A stretch of DNA of 64,000 nucleotides from Siphonodentalium dalli. Its lineage: Eukaryota; Mollusca; Scaphopoda; Gadilida; Siphonodentaliidae. Positions 35,701-50,050 of the stretch are shown in pieces. The stretch covers positions 13,557,814 to 13,621,813 of the forward strand of contig CP136063.1 of NCBI GenBank assembly GCA_032622095.1. Direction: 5' to 3'. The translations under genes were made by a program, and so were the position numbers. Within the stretch, counting starts at the first letter, position 1, and the number at the start of each line of letters is the position of its first letter. The notes beneath the pieces are model-generated. The model worked only from the letters and a program-made list of their open reading frames with translations, ran no database searches and was not told where the DNA came from.

Positions 35701-36659
35701 TAAACATTAAGCATAAAGCGGGAGCTTGATCAGCATGGCTAGCATATATATATATTAACTAGTGGCTATTTGTGGAAAAATTATTAAATACAGCCCTGCG
35801 TACTTGCTATTGTCGACTTGACACATTGGGATTGGAATAATATGTATGCTAAACATAATAATTCCAGGCCAACTTAGTTGAACTGTCACGACCTCTAGTT
35901 ATACATGTACATGACTAATGTAGTAATGAGGCAATCATATAAATGTTTAATCTAGTAGCATTTTCTCAGACCATGCCATGAAAATATATGTATCTATGCC
36001 TGTCAAGAATAATGCCATTCCTCCCGGGCAATTATTAAAATGTTCATATACTATCAGATGCCTATTAACCAATAGTGTCAGCATGTGTCGCATGATTAGT
36101 AATTTTAGATAAAATTCTCAACGATCATTAAGTTTTTTGACAAAGAGACATATTAGAATTAAATTGAAATAGAATTAAATAGAATTAAATTTCCATCAAT
36201 ATTGTTAATGTCAGTCTAGGTCTCCGCTATCACTATTGTTGACCATCACAATGATTAGACATCTGAGAGTACGATAAAAGCTCACAAAAGTCACGAACAA
36301 GCATGCAATCTCGAGCTGGGACCACCCTTAATACTTGTTTCTTATCATCTACTTCACAGAAGGGGTCACCCCTAAGTAGTAACCATATAGGAAATGCACC
36401 AAACATATCACTATTGCACAATGACATCAGTTTGTTTGATCTAAAAGGTTTATCCACCCCAGCCCCAAAACAATAGTCATTTGGCAAATTATCTCATTCA
36501 TTTTTGAAGTGCCTATCATCTACTGAAGTTGGATCCTACCACAGGCCATAAATTATGTCTTATTCGTTATTGAGTCATTGTGCCCCATCCACGTAACCCG
36601 TTTTCATAAAAATGTATTCAGTATTATATGTAAATTTATCCAATAAAGATATTTTTCCC
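35701..36659. other. No recognised gene; one 84-codon minus ORF
   Basis: 36233-36487 (minus) encodes MPNDYCFGAGVDKPF then FGAFPIWLLLRGDPF, with a protein-like composition but no domain I can name. It may be a fragment of an old element or exon. Confidence 0.25.
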
Positions 36660-37107
36660 TTAAAGGTCCTCAATCCGAATCAATAGTCCCCATATCATCA
36701 GATTCCAACAACAAGAAGATTTTTTGAAATGCCGCTTCAGTTGACAGAATCGATTAATTGCTAAAAAAAAAAACTGCAGTCAATTATAGCATAAAATTGA
36801 CAAAAACTTGTAATTTATCAACTTTTTGCTCAACGAATATTGCTGATTTGTCAAACATCTGACACACACACAAAAAAACAGTTGATTTTAGAATTATCCA
36901 TCTTCATCTGCAATTTGGTCAGAAAAAGTATTCTCGTCTGCTGTTTGTTGGGCCACTAAAAAATTTATATGATAGATTTTAAAAATCGGTATCTGATCAC
37001 TATGAGGTTTGATGTTGTGGGTTTCTCGACTTGAATCAAATATTTTTCACCTCCGAAGTCAAGGAAATAATAATCTGCGAGGGTTAATTTGGATTGAGTA
37101 CCTTTAA
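36660..37107. mobile_element. Family-B element, full length
   Basis: TTAAAGGTCCTCAATCC at the left and GGATTGAGTACCTTTAA at the right form about 17-bp inverted ends including TTAA. TTAA may be target duplication or part of the ends. Copies or fragments: 22723-23292, 38860-39080, 41383-41420. No coding capacity. Confidence 0.72.
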
Positions 37108-37614
37108 AATTGCAAAAATTAAATTAAAATAATTTTGCCTTGCAAATTGGTCGCTTGGCCAGATTCAACCTTCACCTGATGATTGCATTTTAAAGAAATA
37201 TAGTAAAATGTGCTATATGGCTAATATCGCTTGACTGGCGCAATGGATATTGGTCTGGAAATTAGAGAAATGTTAGAGGCAATATCTCTGACCCATGTCT
37301 AACTGTGGCCCACATTCCTCTATATCTGGTGCTGCAACATATTCTCGTGCAAATAGGTTTATTTGTACCTGAATATTCACATATGTTCATATTTTTTTTA
37401 TTCATTTAAATTTGTTTAAATCAAAATTTAGAAAAACTAACGCCATTATACACTCTGCCAGGGCACCCTGAGTCACCACACCAAATTTCGTTGAAATCTG
37501 GGCACCAAAATTAACAAAGACATGTTGGTCTCAACTTTACTCCAGTCTTATATATGTATATATAAACAGTCCCATTAAACATGTATACATTTATTGATGG
37601 ACGTGTCATGGGCT

Positions 37615-38701
37615 CTTCATACTAGAGGTGCCACGATTATTGATTTTGATAATCGATAATCGGTCGTTAATAATCGACTATAATCGATTAATCGTACCTA
37701 ATAATAATAACATCAGTGGAAGTATTCCATATATATGGCCAATTGTCATATTGGCTGGGTGCTGGTTAACTGCTACCGCTGCTTGTTTCAGGCATAGGCT
37801 GATGTAATTTTTGTGTTAATAAGGTGCATAATAAACCACCGGTAATGAGCACAATGTATTCTATACAAGCACATTTCTCGGCGATATCATGGTTATAATA
37901 TTTGGGAGTTCATTGGAACGAACGTAGCAATTAATTTAACAGCCAAACATACAAGCAAAGTAGGAATGCACGACGGACCGAAGGTGGTTCCTAAAAAAAG
38001 GAATCTAATGTTATGGAAACTATAAGTTTCAGCGAACTTCCAGAGCATCGATAACAATTACAAAGGTGGGCACCTGCCCGCAAATTTCAGGACTCAGAAC
38101 AAGTTAAGTATTTGGTAATAGTCAATTTCATTTAGCACTATAAGCGATAGCCTGTACTAGTAACATATAAGTATACTTATACAAACAAAGTATACTTGCG
38201 GCAATAATACGGGGAGAATGTCGCTGATTAAAACGATGTAGGTTCCCTGATTTCGAGAGAATGTCTATCAACTCCCCTTTAGTCCAATTAGATTCAAGGG
38301 CGAGTGCATTCAGTTCACTGACAGTCAGCCCATTTCAAAGACATGGTGCCGCCTTTCTTGTAGAAATATACGATGTCGGCATAACTTAATTTCAAAGCTG
38401 CAGTGCCACCATGCAATTTGAAGAATATATAATGACTCGAAGAGTAACCATGTCATCAAATGAACTGCGGGCTGTCTGCAACATATACTAGTAGTACTCA
38501 AGTTGTCGGAATCTCTGTGATACATTATCAAATGTTGTTAACCCCTCGGTTGTATTAAACTGGGTATTCAACAATAACCGGCATATTCCAACGTCAGAAA
38601 TAAATAACGCAGATTAATCGACGACGGAAATTGTAATCGATTATCGGCTTTATCAACAGTTCATCGATTATACGATTAATCGTGGCACCCCTACTTCATA
38701 C
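37615..38701. mobile_element. Non-autonomous hAT-like element, 8-bp TSD
   Basis: CTTCATAC occurs exactly at 37615-37622 and 38694-38701. Between them the element (37623-38693, 1071 bp) begins TAGAGGTGCCACGATTA and ends TAATCGTGGCACCCCTA. Subterminal sequence is rich in ATCGATTA-type repeats on both sides. TAGNGGTG ends plus an 8-bp duplication are typical of hAT elements. The 68-codon minus frame at 38325-38531 shows no transposase motif. Confidence 0.82.
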
Positions 38702-39895
38702 AGGATCGCGTTCATTATTTCGAAGGTTCCATATTCGCTATTACAAAGGTTCTTAATCAGACATCGAAGGTTCGCTATTCTGAAGGTTTGCTATTCTGGG
38801 CGTATTTAACCAGAAAAGATGGACAACTCTAATACCAAGTAGTTATTATTACCACGATTTTACAGTTATCCATCTTTATCTGGAAGACCGCCCATTTGAC
38901 CTCGTCCTTCTGGCACGATCAGGCCCAGAAACAATAAAAACAGCAAACTGCAAAGATCGATATCTAATTACTCTGAGCTTTGATGGGTGGGTTCCTCGAC
39001 ACTAATCAAATATTTTTTTCCCCACCGAAACCAAGGAAGGAGTAATTTAGCAGCGTCTTATCGGATTGAGTACCTTTAAGTTATTTCCTTCATAAAAAGA
39101 GTCTTATGATAAAGAAACCTCTCAAAACTTTAGAATATAGAATGAAACTTCAAAATAAAAGTTATAAAAACCTTCTGAATATCGAGGAATATAGAGAACC
39201 TTGGGAATGGCGAAACTTCGGTATAATGAACCTTGGGATTAGCGAACCTTTGGACACAGAGTGACATGTCGCCGTCCTACGGTCCATACGTACTGGCGTG
39301 ATCGTATATATCCCAAGTTGGCCAGAAATACAGGCACTCCTATGAAACATACATTTTTCATTTTATAGATGGACGTACGTGTTTTTGGGTTGTCCATACG
39401 TACTGACGTAATCATATTAAACGGTACCGGTACTGTACTGTAGTCAGTGTTGTGTACGGCAGACTTATTGTATTATTCCATACTGTCTCATCAGGATTAT
39501 CACCGTGAAAACCATTTTACCATCGCCGTGTGTCAGTGTTCTATCATTCGAAAAGTCAACAATGCGAGAATTCTATCGCTTCCGTTCTGTCTAAATAATT
39601 TCTGGTCGCAGGTAATGACACCTTTGACAAAACTGTGTTCATAAATTAATTTTGTAGCTGTGTACGTAACATAGTACTCGCAAGTATACTCACAAATGAA
39701 GTAGATGCTTGATTCGTTCAAATTGTAATTTCTAAATTTGTTGCAAGAGTGAATCGTGGAATTATGACTTTGAACCCGAGTCACTAAACTTGGAGTCAAC
39801 GGTCAAGAGTCAGTCTGCCATCGCCTGGGAATTGGCTGGGATTGGTGAATTTGTTACATTCGCGGCCAAACAAGGCGTACCACATGAATTCCAGC
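38702..39895. repeat. Repeat fragments, including a family-B right half
   Basis: 38720-38810 contains GAAGGTTCGCTATTCTGAAG-type short repeats, found inverted at 39165-39250. 38860-39080 is the right half of family B, ending GGATTGAGTACCTTTAA. 39280-39410 has two CCATACGTACTGXCGT motifs. No gene. Confidence 0.5.
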
Positions 39896-40286
39896 GTGAC
39901 GGAATCACCAAATTTTACGGAATTTCACTTTTCTGTGGCCTATAAAATCTAAAATTATGACCAGTAGGGTACCGCTTAAAATAAAAAACATTGTACATAC
40001 TATACAAAGTTGTTTGATTATATACAACTATATGTGTATTTAAGTATCATCTCACTCTGGGTCAAATTGTGTCCGTGACGGAATCACCAAAAAAGTGCCA
40101 TCAATATGGTACTATTGAAGAACGCTGCTCATTCAGCCAAGCTGACCTGGAAAAAGTTCCCAATTAGTAAAGCAGATACATTATACTTGCAGAAAAAGCC
40201 GCATTGTCACACACTTATGTGTATATTACTAGTTAACTCGGTTTGTTCGCCGTGACGGAATCACACAACGGGCGTGACGGAATCAC
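39896..40286. repeat. Four copies of GTGACGGAATCAC
   Basis: Exact 13-mers begin at 39896, 40075, 40252 and 40274, all in the same orientation. The motif is a small inverted repeat (GTGA-5-TCAC). Spacings are 179, 177 and 22 bp. Function unknown. Confidence 0.75.
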
Positions 40287-41255
40287 CGTGCGATTTTTTT
40301 AGGTATAGTTTTTTTGTGTAACAAATGCGGACATTGTCATAAAAGCATAAAACTTGGCACATTTGTATATTAGGTCCCACGTATTATTTTCAGATATGGG
40401 GGCAATCAAGAAAATACTTTCCATGGCAACGGTTGCTATGCGACTGTTTTTACCTTAGAAACGGGTTGTTGGTAGGGGTTAAACCGTCATTTTACTAAAA
40501 TATATGTGCAAAAAGGGGATACTATGGTAATTGAGGCAGATTGTGATATGGGAAATGTGACAACAATAACATTTCCACACATGCCCCACTATTAACCTAG
40601 AATGACCATTGAGCTGCTTGAAAATGATATTTTGGTTCATTTGACCTTATTTGGCAAAACATGAAAATATGCGTTGACTGCGCATGCGCGCATCATTGAT
40701 CCCCAGTCACACAATATCTGGTGTTTAAGAGATTGTATAGTGAGAGCAATGACCATTCCAAAATATATTCATTGGATAGTAATAATGAAATACAGAAGAA
40801 GCAACAACATTCCCCGATGACATGACAATGATGCAAATACCCATTATCGGTATCCATGGCCGCCTTTTCGTGGAATTCATGACCATGGTACATCCTACAT
40901 CCGATAATGATCATGTACATGTACTCACCTTGTATATCATAATGTAAGCAGTTTTTTCTCGCCCAACGCGTGTGTTGTAGTTGGTAATTCGTGGAAATAA
41001 TAATCCGAGGTGGCGATTTTCAACTTTGTTTGAATAGCATCACTTGCCTAACAACCGTATGTGAGCAACGTTGATTCTGATTGGTTAAGACAAACGCGAT
41101 TATCCAATCGCTGCATATGTGGCTTGGGAAGACGAGTTCAAAGTTCAAAGTGTGTGTCGGGGTCATGATATATTTTTAGAAACTTATTTTTCGTTTAACA
41201 GTATTGCAGATCCAATGCTCTCCCAGCGTCGAGTGCGTACGCCCAGTACCAACTA
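40287..41255. other. No recognisable gene
   Basis: Low-complexity and AT-rich sequence; a short frame at 40693-40920 (minus) is unrecognised. Confidence 0.4.
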
Positions 41256-41299
41256 AAGCCCACCGCTCCGCCCCTGCGGGGCGGAGCGTACGTGGGCTT
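41256..41299. repeat. GC-rich hairpin
   Basis: AAGCCCACCGCTCCGCCCC with its complement across a two-base loop, one arm having an extra TAC. It stands out in an AT-rich setting. Confidence 0.75.
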
Positions 41300-42131
41300 A
41301 TTAATCTCGAGTCCAGGACCCCACCCACCAAAACTCAGAGTTATCTTATATCGATTGTTGATATATTTTATTAATGTAGGTACTCAATCCGATCAGACGC
41401 TCCTAAATTACTACTGGTTTATACCCCAAACATTCATATTATATGCCAAGAATTGAAAGGTATGGGAACATAAATATTTTCTAAGAATGGCCCTTAAAAT
41501 ATTGAACCTCAAATTGGAGCCCGTGCAGAATAATTCTACCTCCTAGTTTGAAACACCCTGGAACACCTTGAAAAAACGCGCCAAGTCGTGCGTCGCAAGG
41601 TTGATATTGATTGGTTATAGTATAACTAGCAAATAGCAATTAGCAACTAGCAACTAGCATGGCCCCTTCGCCTTTCCATAGGTAAACTGATATACAAAAT
41701 TTGGATAAAGAAAACACCTGTCATATGCAATCCCATATATTGCCCTCATGCTCACATGTATGCTCGACACGTATGTTGATTCAATATAATATCGTATTTC
41801 CATCGACCTTTGTCGAGTTTGAAAAAATAAACCAGTCGGTCTTGTGTGTACACCTATGGCCATGTAGGTTGTGTAGCCATCTAACGTTTTGTGAAGGTCC
41901 TACTAAACAAAACTACATAATACCACGCATGTTAATTCAACAGAACACGGTAGTTCCATCGTCATTTGTTCGACTTCAAAATCGGTAATGAGAGATTATC
42001 TATGAATATATTGATTCACGAACTAAATAATTTACAGTTACGCTGTGGATTTTGGTTATAATTAGATCAGATTCCCGATATATATACACTGTCGCTTCAC
42101 GAGATATACAGCTGACTCACAATTCCACATA
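41300..42131 (+). other. Upstream region of the second zinc-finger locus
   Basis: Includes a family-B end fragment (41383-41420), a short TAGCAAC array (41625-41660) and two related ~55-bp blocks (41775 and 41930, ATGTTXATTCAA then TTCCATCG). The CRE/E-box array of ZNF1 is absent here. The last bases before the ATG, ATTCCACATA, match the ZNF1 leader. Confidence 0.4.
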
Positions 42132-42872
42132 ATGGGAGATTCTAACCTGAATGTTCATGAGACCTGCTGTGCAGCCCCGAATAAACGGCATCAGTGTGAC
42201 GTATGTGGGAAATCGTTTACACAATCTGGCAGCTTGGCGAGACATAAGAGACTCCACACCGGAGAGATGCCCTATTGTTGTGATATATGCGGGAAATCAT
42301 TTAATCAATCGAGTGAATTGGTGGCGCATAAGAGAATCCACACCGGAGATAAGCCTTACCATTGTGACATATGCGGGAAATCATTTAATACATCGGGCGG
42401 CACGGTGAAACATAAGAGCATCCACACCGGAGATAAGCCTTACCATTGTGATATGTGTGGGAAATCATTTAATACATCGGACAGCTCGTTGACACATAAG
42501 AGAATCCACACAGGAGACAAGCCTTACCATTGTGATATATGCGGGAAATCGTTTAATACATCGAGCAACTTCGTGAAACATAAGAGAATCCACACTGGAG
42601 ATAAACCTTACCGTTGTAATATATGCGGGAAATCATTTATTACATCGAGCAATGTGGTGAAACATAAGAGAATCCACACTGGTGATAAGCCGTATGAGTG
42701 TGATGTATGTGCTAAAGTATTCGCACAATCTGGAACTTTGACTCAGCATAAGAGAATCCATACAGATGATCGGCCTTTCCAGTGTAATATATGTGAGAAA
42801 TCGTTCACCCAATCAAGTACTCTGACGCAACATATTAGGATAAAGCATGCAGGCGATGGCTCGCACGACTGA
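42132..42872 (+). CDS. C2H2 zinc-finger protein, 8 fingers (ZNF2)
   Basis: The 246-residue product begins MGDSNLNVHETC and carries eight C2H2 fingers with TGDKPY-type linkers: six of the CDICGKSFN class as in ZNF1, then two of the TQSGTL/TQSSTL class seen at the 63-kb locus. The eighth has an extra residue between its histidines (HIRIKH). Probable nuclear DNA-binding protein. The start matches ZNF1 in context and sequence. The stop arises inside what would be the next finger, after a small deletion near 42868, so the ORF is likely the surviving 5' part of a longer array continuing to 44527. It may still be expressed as a shorter protein. Confidence 0.75.
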   Translation: MGDSNLNVHETCCAAPNKRHQCDVCGKSFTQSGSLARHKRLHTGEMPYCCDICGKSFNQSSELVAHKRIHTGDKPYHCDICGKSFNTSGGTVKHKSIHTGDKPYHCDMCGKSFNTSDSSLTHKRIHTGDKPYHCDICGKSFNTSSNFVKHKRIHTGDKPYRCNICGKSFITSSNVVKHKRIHTGDKPYECDVCAKVFAQSGTLTQHKRIHTDDRPFQCNICEKSFTQSSTLTQHIRIKHAGDGSHD

Positions 42873-44527
<1,655 letters not shown>

Positions 44528-45789
44528 TTGGATGTAAACAGTATTTATTCCATATAATTCAATACAATATATATTACAAAATATGAATATGGGTTTATGG
44601 AGGGGATCCGACATCAAGCATAAAGCTAATGGGGGTCCTTTCCGATTACGTGTGAATAGGCCACACTGTGAGAACGATAAAATAATAATAGGGAGTGTCG
44701 AAAAGCGGTGGTCTGTTGTTTAAACACTCCATCACCAGGTACATAACTGACGACGATCCCAGTGAAATTTAGCATTTTACTTCAGACTTACACCTACACT
44801 TACATTCCACAACTGCTTACTCATGTACATAACTATAAATTTCAAAATTAACCCTTTCGAAAACTCGCGGCCTATGCTTACGTTCCTAATTTCTAAATTT
44901 GTAACACCTAACTATGTACCACGCTCCCATGTTTTACTGAAACTACCGGTATGGGACAATCATGAAACTTAAGAATATTTTAATACTCTACGTATAACTA
45001 GTTCATTTATGATAGTGCGTGATTCTACGATACTGGTACGCATACTCTGTCATATGTATACCTTTATTTTCCAAATTTCAAAACACCAGGCATACCTCTA
45101 TTATGCTCCTGTTTTTAATTTTACTGACTATGGAATTGTCCAAGTGGCGCTTCGGAATGTGTACCTAGATAATGATCACCTTTGTCCATGTTACCGAAGA
45201 CAGGTTTACCCTTGTATTCTGTGGTGTTCCCAGCCCCCCCCCCCCCCGGATCTCTATATTTTACAACAAGCATAAAGCTAATGGGGGTCCTTTCCGATTA
45301 CGTGTGAATAGGCCCACACCGTTAGAACGATAAAATAATAATAGGGAGTTGAGTTGATACTGATTTTAGAAGATCGTTGTTAGTATATATGTTACTTAGC
45401 TACTCACAGTGTGGACTGGATCGATAGATATGTCAAAATGAGATTGTTTTTCTTATGGAATAATAGAAAGAAGTTGATTGAAAATAGATTTAGTATAGCG
45501 GAACGAAGTATAGATCGGTATAGACAAGAGTGTGACGTGACATATCAAACGTTTGTGAGTCTGATAAGCAGTATATGGTGGGGAGTGTAAATGATAAGCT
45601 ATTGCTTTTAATTTCTGCACTGATTTTGTGTTCTGACCTAGCATGTTTGCATCCGAGCCGACACCACTATCGGTTGGATTTGTATGAATATATAATAGCA
45701 TCAACATTAATATTTATATTTCTCACGCGATTTTTGACGATAGGCGTCGATTTGATAACTGTTAGATGATAGATGATATGCATGTGCGT
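44528..45789. other. No gene; an 85-bp direct-repeat pair
   Basis: CAAGCATAAAGCTAATGGGG through AATAATAGGGAGT occurs at 44615-44697 and again at 45268-45350 with few differences. Between them is an 88-codon plus frame (45009-45275) without a known domain and a C-run at 45233-45247. Confidence 0.55.
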
Positions 45790-48700
45790 GGTTCAAGCGG
45801 AAGTCCTTGGTTTGTGGTCAAGATTTATTTAAATCTTTTTGTTCGAATAATGTACTTCTGAACTTCTCGGAAAATCGTTATGTTATCTTCCTGAGATAGT
45901 TCATTAGAACCATGTAGAAGTATATTGGCGGTAATGTTGCATATATCAGATACTTCGTTCATAAATAACAGTCGCTGTGCATTGTATGATTGACATTCAA
46001 TTAAATAATGTTCTGTGTCCTCTACTTCACCACAGCTACACATGGGTTGGTCGGCAATGAAGTTAGAATAGTTGTGGTAATTCAGATTGCTAGAGTTTAA
46101 TCTGAGGCGGGCACGCAAAATGTGCGCTTCACGCGTGTTAGCGTGGTATAACCATTTAGGGGTCATCTGTCGTTTTGGTTCCAGATAATTTGAGAAAGTT
46201 GCCAGTGAGTACATGGCTACCTTGTTCGTATCTAGGTTGTTCCACAAAATTGTTGTTGATGGGAGAAACGATTTTTTGTAATAGTCATAGTCAAAACTAG
46301 GGACCATAAGCTTGGTAGACTGTCTAGTTTCACGTTGTGATATCTGTCCGTGAGTAGGGAGGAACTAGGTTTCTGAGATAGACAGGTGATTGACTTTTCA
46401 CCATTTTATAAAATAATTTTAGTTTATGGTTTTTCCGTCGTGATTTAAGGGTTTCCCAACTTGTTTCTCTAAGAAGAGATACATTACTGACAGACCTAGT
46501 CGCGCCTGTCACAATACGTATTGTATATCTTCGACGTTGTCATATTCTTGCTGGCTACAACCATCCCAAACAACACAAGAATATTCGAAGATTGACATTA
46601 TCATTGTAAAATAACATTTTTCGAGAGCTGCTCTGTCGAGATAGAATCGATATTTTCTCAAGAGTGAAATGCGGTTTTCATCACTTGTTCCATATGGGGT
46701 CCCCAGCTTCCTGTTTTGCTCAAAATAACTCTAAGATGTTTATAGGTATCTGCTTCTTCAATATGCTGTTGGTTCATGAACAGCGTTGGGTGAACAAGCT
46801 TCGTACGTTTCCGAGTGCATGTCAATGCTTCTGTTTTTAGTGCATTAAACTTGACAAGCCATTTAGAGGACCACGATTCTAGTCCATTGATATCATGCTG
46901 TAAAATAGTCGCTCCTATGTTTGGGTCGTCGATAACAAGTGCGAGTGAAGTGTCGTCAGCGAAAAGCCGAATGTCACATCATCACATGCCATATTTTCAA
47001 CTATGTCATTGATAAAGACAAGAAATAGTACTGACCCAGGACATATCCTTGTGGCACTCCCGCTGTTATCTTTCCCATGCAGATTGGCCAGAAGTTAAAA
47101 CAACACGTTCTGGCGGTCATATAGATACGATCTGAACCATTGCAGTAAATTATTACGGATTCCTATAAAATGAAGTTTAAAGAGTAGGCCTTCATGCCAA
47201 ACTTTGTCGAAAGCTTTGCTGATATCGAAAATTAGTAACCGTACATCGTGTCCTTGTTCTAATGATCTACCAAGATTGTCATATATACCACATAATTGAT
47301 ACGAAGTTGAATCGGCCGGCACGAATCCTGACTTATGTTTGGTTAAAATGTTGTTCGACTGGAGGTGAGTCATGAAGTGTTTAGTAATACATTTTTCAAA
47401 CAACTTACTGAGGCAGCTTAGTAGTGAGATTGGGCGATAGTTTTCAGGATTACTACGTTCTCCTTTCTTGTGTATCGGGACAACGTTTGCTCGTTTCCAC
47501 TCAGGCGGAAAATATGATTCGCGCAAAAAAAACGATTAAAAATCTGTGAGAGGGGCGTGCCTAGACTTAGGCAGTTCTTCAGCAGGCGCGGGCTGATTAG
47601 ATCGGGACCAGAAGCCTTGTCGGGCTGAAGTTCTTTCAATGTGTTATAGACTTATAATTCCGAAATTTCAATGGTTTGCAACATAGTAAGATTGGGGTCA
47701 TTTTCGATTATGTCTTGGGTTTTTCTGGGTCTATACATAGAGGCAATGCTGCAGAAGTAATTATTAAGCACTGATGAAACAACATTGTCCTGCCAAATCA
47801 GGGGAGGTACATTATCGTTCCTATTTGATGTGAGGCGATTGAATGTTTTCCACCATTTGCAGTCCGCCGTATTGCGATTTTTCATAATTCTTGTACTTTT
47901 AGTAGATGAATACTTTTGGCCGTTCTAACTTCGGATATTACTACATTACGGGCTTTTCGATATTTAGTCCATATGGTGGGGGTATTAACTCTTTTTGCTG
48001 TTTGGTGAATTCTTTTTCGTTGTCTAATTAGATACTTAATCCGGGGATGCATCCATTCAGGCTCGTCTCGGCTAAATGGTATTGTTCTTTGTGGAATATA
48101 TTTACGCATAAGTTCTGTTATTTTTTTCAGTTAATGTACAACAAACATGTTCAATTGCTACATTACGGAAAGTTTTGGCCCATTCTGGTGATTGTATTTC
48201 CTCGTTTATGCTGGTGAAGTTTGCTTGATCATAGAGGTAGACAGTGCGTTTGTTATGTTTTTCTTGTCTGGGTGGGTCACATAAAGATATTTTGACGTAG
48301 ACGGGGACATGGTAGCGGATCAAGTTACAGAAAATGGGTTCTAGTGTGCCACTTTCCTTTTAAGACAGTTGTCATTGATAAGAATGACGTCTATGAGCGT
48401 TTCTGAATATTCAGTGAAATTTGTCGAGTCTTTGATAACTTGATCAAGAGTGAACTGGTTACATATAGAGGATACTTTTGTCTTTGCGAGATTGAATTGT
48501 TTTTCATTCATATCACCACATATCACTATTTTATGAGATGGATGAGCATCAGCTACATCACTAATATTTCCTTCTATGTCTTTCCAGCATTGTGTATTTG
48601 GTGGGCGATAAAATGTACCGACTAGCACGTTTGGGCCATTCATTAAGATTTCGATCCATATATTCTCTAAAGTTATTTTCTCTAAGTCCGCTCTTCGTTT

Positions 48701-49277
48701 AAATGCAAAGTTATTTTTAACATAAACTATGACACCACCTCCGACTGTGTCGGGTTTTCTATCTCTTCTTTCGGGTTCGTGGAAACCTCTCATGAATAGG
48801 TCATTTTGATCAGTTTTGTTCTCCTAGCCAGGACTCCGTAAAACAACACACATCGAAATTTTGTATCTCTGTAGAGAGAACGTCAAGTTTTGGGATTATG
48901 CTCTGCACATTTAAGTGTAAAATAGATAACTCCGAATCAAGCCGAGGCCCAGGATTAGGTAAAATGTTGCCAGATATTATTAACAGCTGTCTGAGCCATG
49001 CTGGTATTCCAGTTATGTTCGTATATCTGGGTGTGTTTATTGGATTTCCAATTCTATTAAATTTAGCATGGTGCATTGATATGTTAGTATAGTTCACAAT
49101 CGACACAATAAGTAGTATGCGTACGGCTTTGATTTGGCTTGTGCCTTTAATTATTAGTTTTAAGAAATGGAGAAGTAATTTCGATGAATGCGAGTCAAAG
49201 CGCTCTGTACGTTTCGCATACCGCGCGCGGGAATAGAATGTGCCTACCCTCGAGCGGTAGTAGTTATCCAGGATCAT
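45790..49277 (-). pseudogene. LINE (CR1/Jockey-group) ORF2 with endonuclease, RT and C-terminal knuckle
   Basis: Non-LTR retrotransposon read right to left. 48810-49277: leader with SGNILPNPGP and the start of the AP-endonuclease (LNVQSIIPKLD, CFTESWL). 48341-48793: endonuclease (GGGVIVYVKN, FYRPPN, GDMNEKQFNL). 47652-48323: linker. 47095-47639: RT (LQPDKASGPDLISPRLLKN, PIHKKGERSNPENYRPISLL, FDISKAFDKVWH). The catalytic FADD motif is near 46950. 45825-46512: C-terminal part ending in a C-x-C-x7-H-x4-C knuckle (CSCGEVEDTEHYLIEC). The parts are separated by several one-base shifts, many in A or T runs, and one in-frame stop near 47652. All core domains are otherwise present in order, so the copy is fairly young. 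Confidence 0.88.
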
Positions 49278-49590
49278 GTTGTTGGGAATTATTGACGTTT
49301 GTAAGGCGGAGGGTAGGCTTTGTCATGTATTTGTTAATCCGTTTGAGTGGTGTTGCCTCGGTTGCAATTTGGTCAATACTGAACAGGTATTATGTACAGT
49401 GAGTTATAATAAAACAAGTAAATTGAATAAATTAATGTACTGGGAGAGATGGTGAAAAAAGAAATCCTGCATAGCAAGATAACAGTCTTGAGTTGGAAGA
49501 TTAACATTGGTATTCGACGTTTGAATTTTAAAGTCTGAGAAAGTCGGGTTTCGCAGTTGCACATCCTAAATAATTGGAATAAATGACACT
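49278..49590. other. 5' flank of the LINE
   Basis: Probably LINE 5' leader plus flank; the exact 5' end was not located. No other feature. Confidence 0.35.
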
Positions 49591-50050
49591 TTAAAGGTGT
49601 ATTATCTCTTTGTAAACATGTATTATATAGTTACCGGGGTATAAAATATTAGATTTGAATCGAAGACTCCTGTCCGGAAATGCTTCTATCGATTAATATT
49701 AATTTTATTTCGAATATTTTCTGGTCTAAAGAGGTGTGTTTGTTCAGCTAACGAACAATAGTGGTTACTGTTAACAGAGACCAGAAATTATATTGTGCAA
49801 TTTTTTCACAATTAAACGTTAATTATACTCATTTTATCGCTTATATCTGTGGAACAAAACAATACAAACAACCAATCTGTGATATTTGACATTCGGTGCG
49901 TAGCCGTAGGAACAGCCTAGTGCTCTATATTGCAATACGGTCTCATCCGAATGGTCGGTTCTAAAAATAGTAACATATACGGGCCCGATTTAATAGTCGA
50001 AATAAAATCAATATTAATTGATAGAAGCTTTTCCGGACAGGGGTCTTCAG
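49591..50050. mobile_element. Family-A element cut off at the minisatellite
   Basis: Starts TTAAAGGTGTATTATCTC and keeps the family-A order to GGACAGGGGTCTTCAG. The last ~75 bp, including the right terminus, are replaced by the 50-bp array and do not reappear behind it. Confidence 0.8.

Noticed and set aside
46815-47012. 65-codon plus-strand ORF
   Set aside because: Antisense to the LINE reverse transcriptase around the FADD motif.
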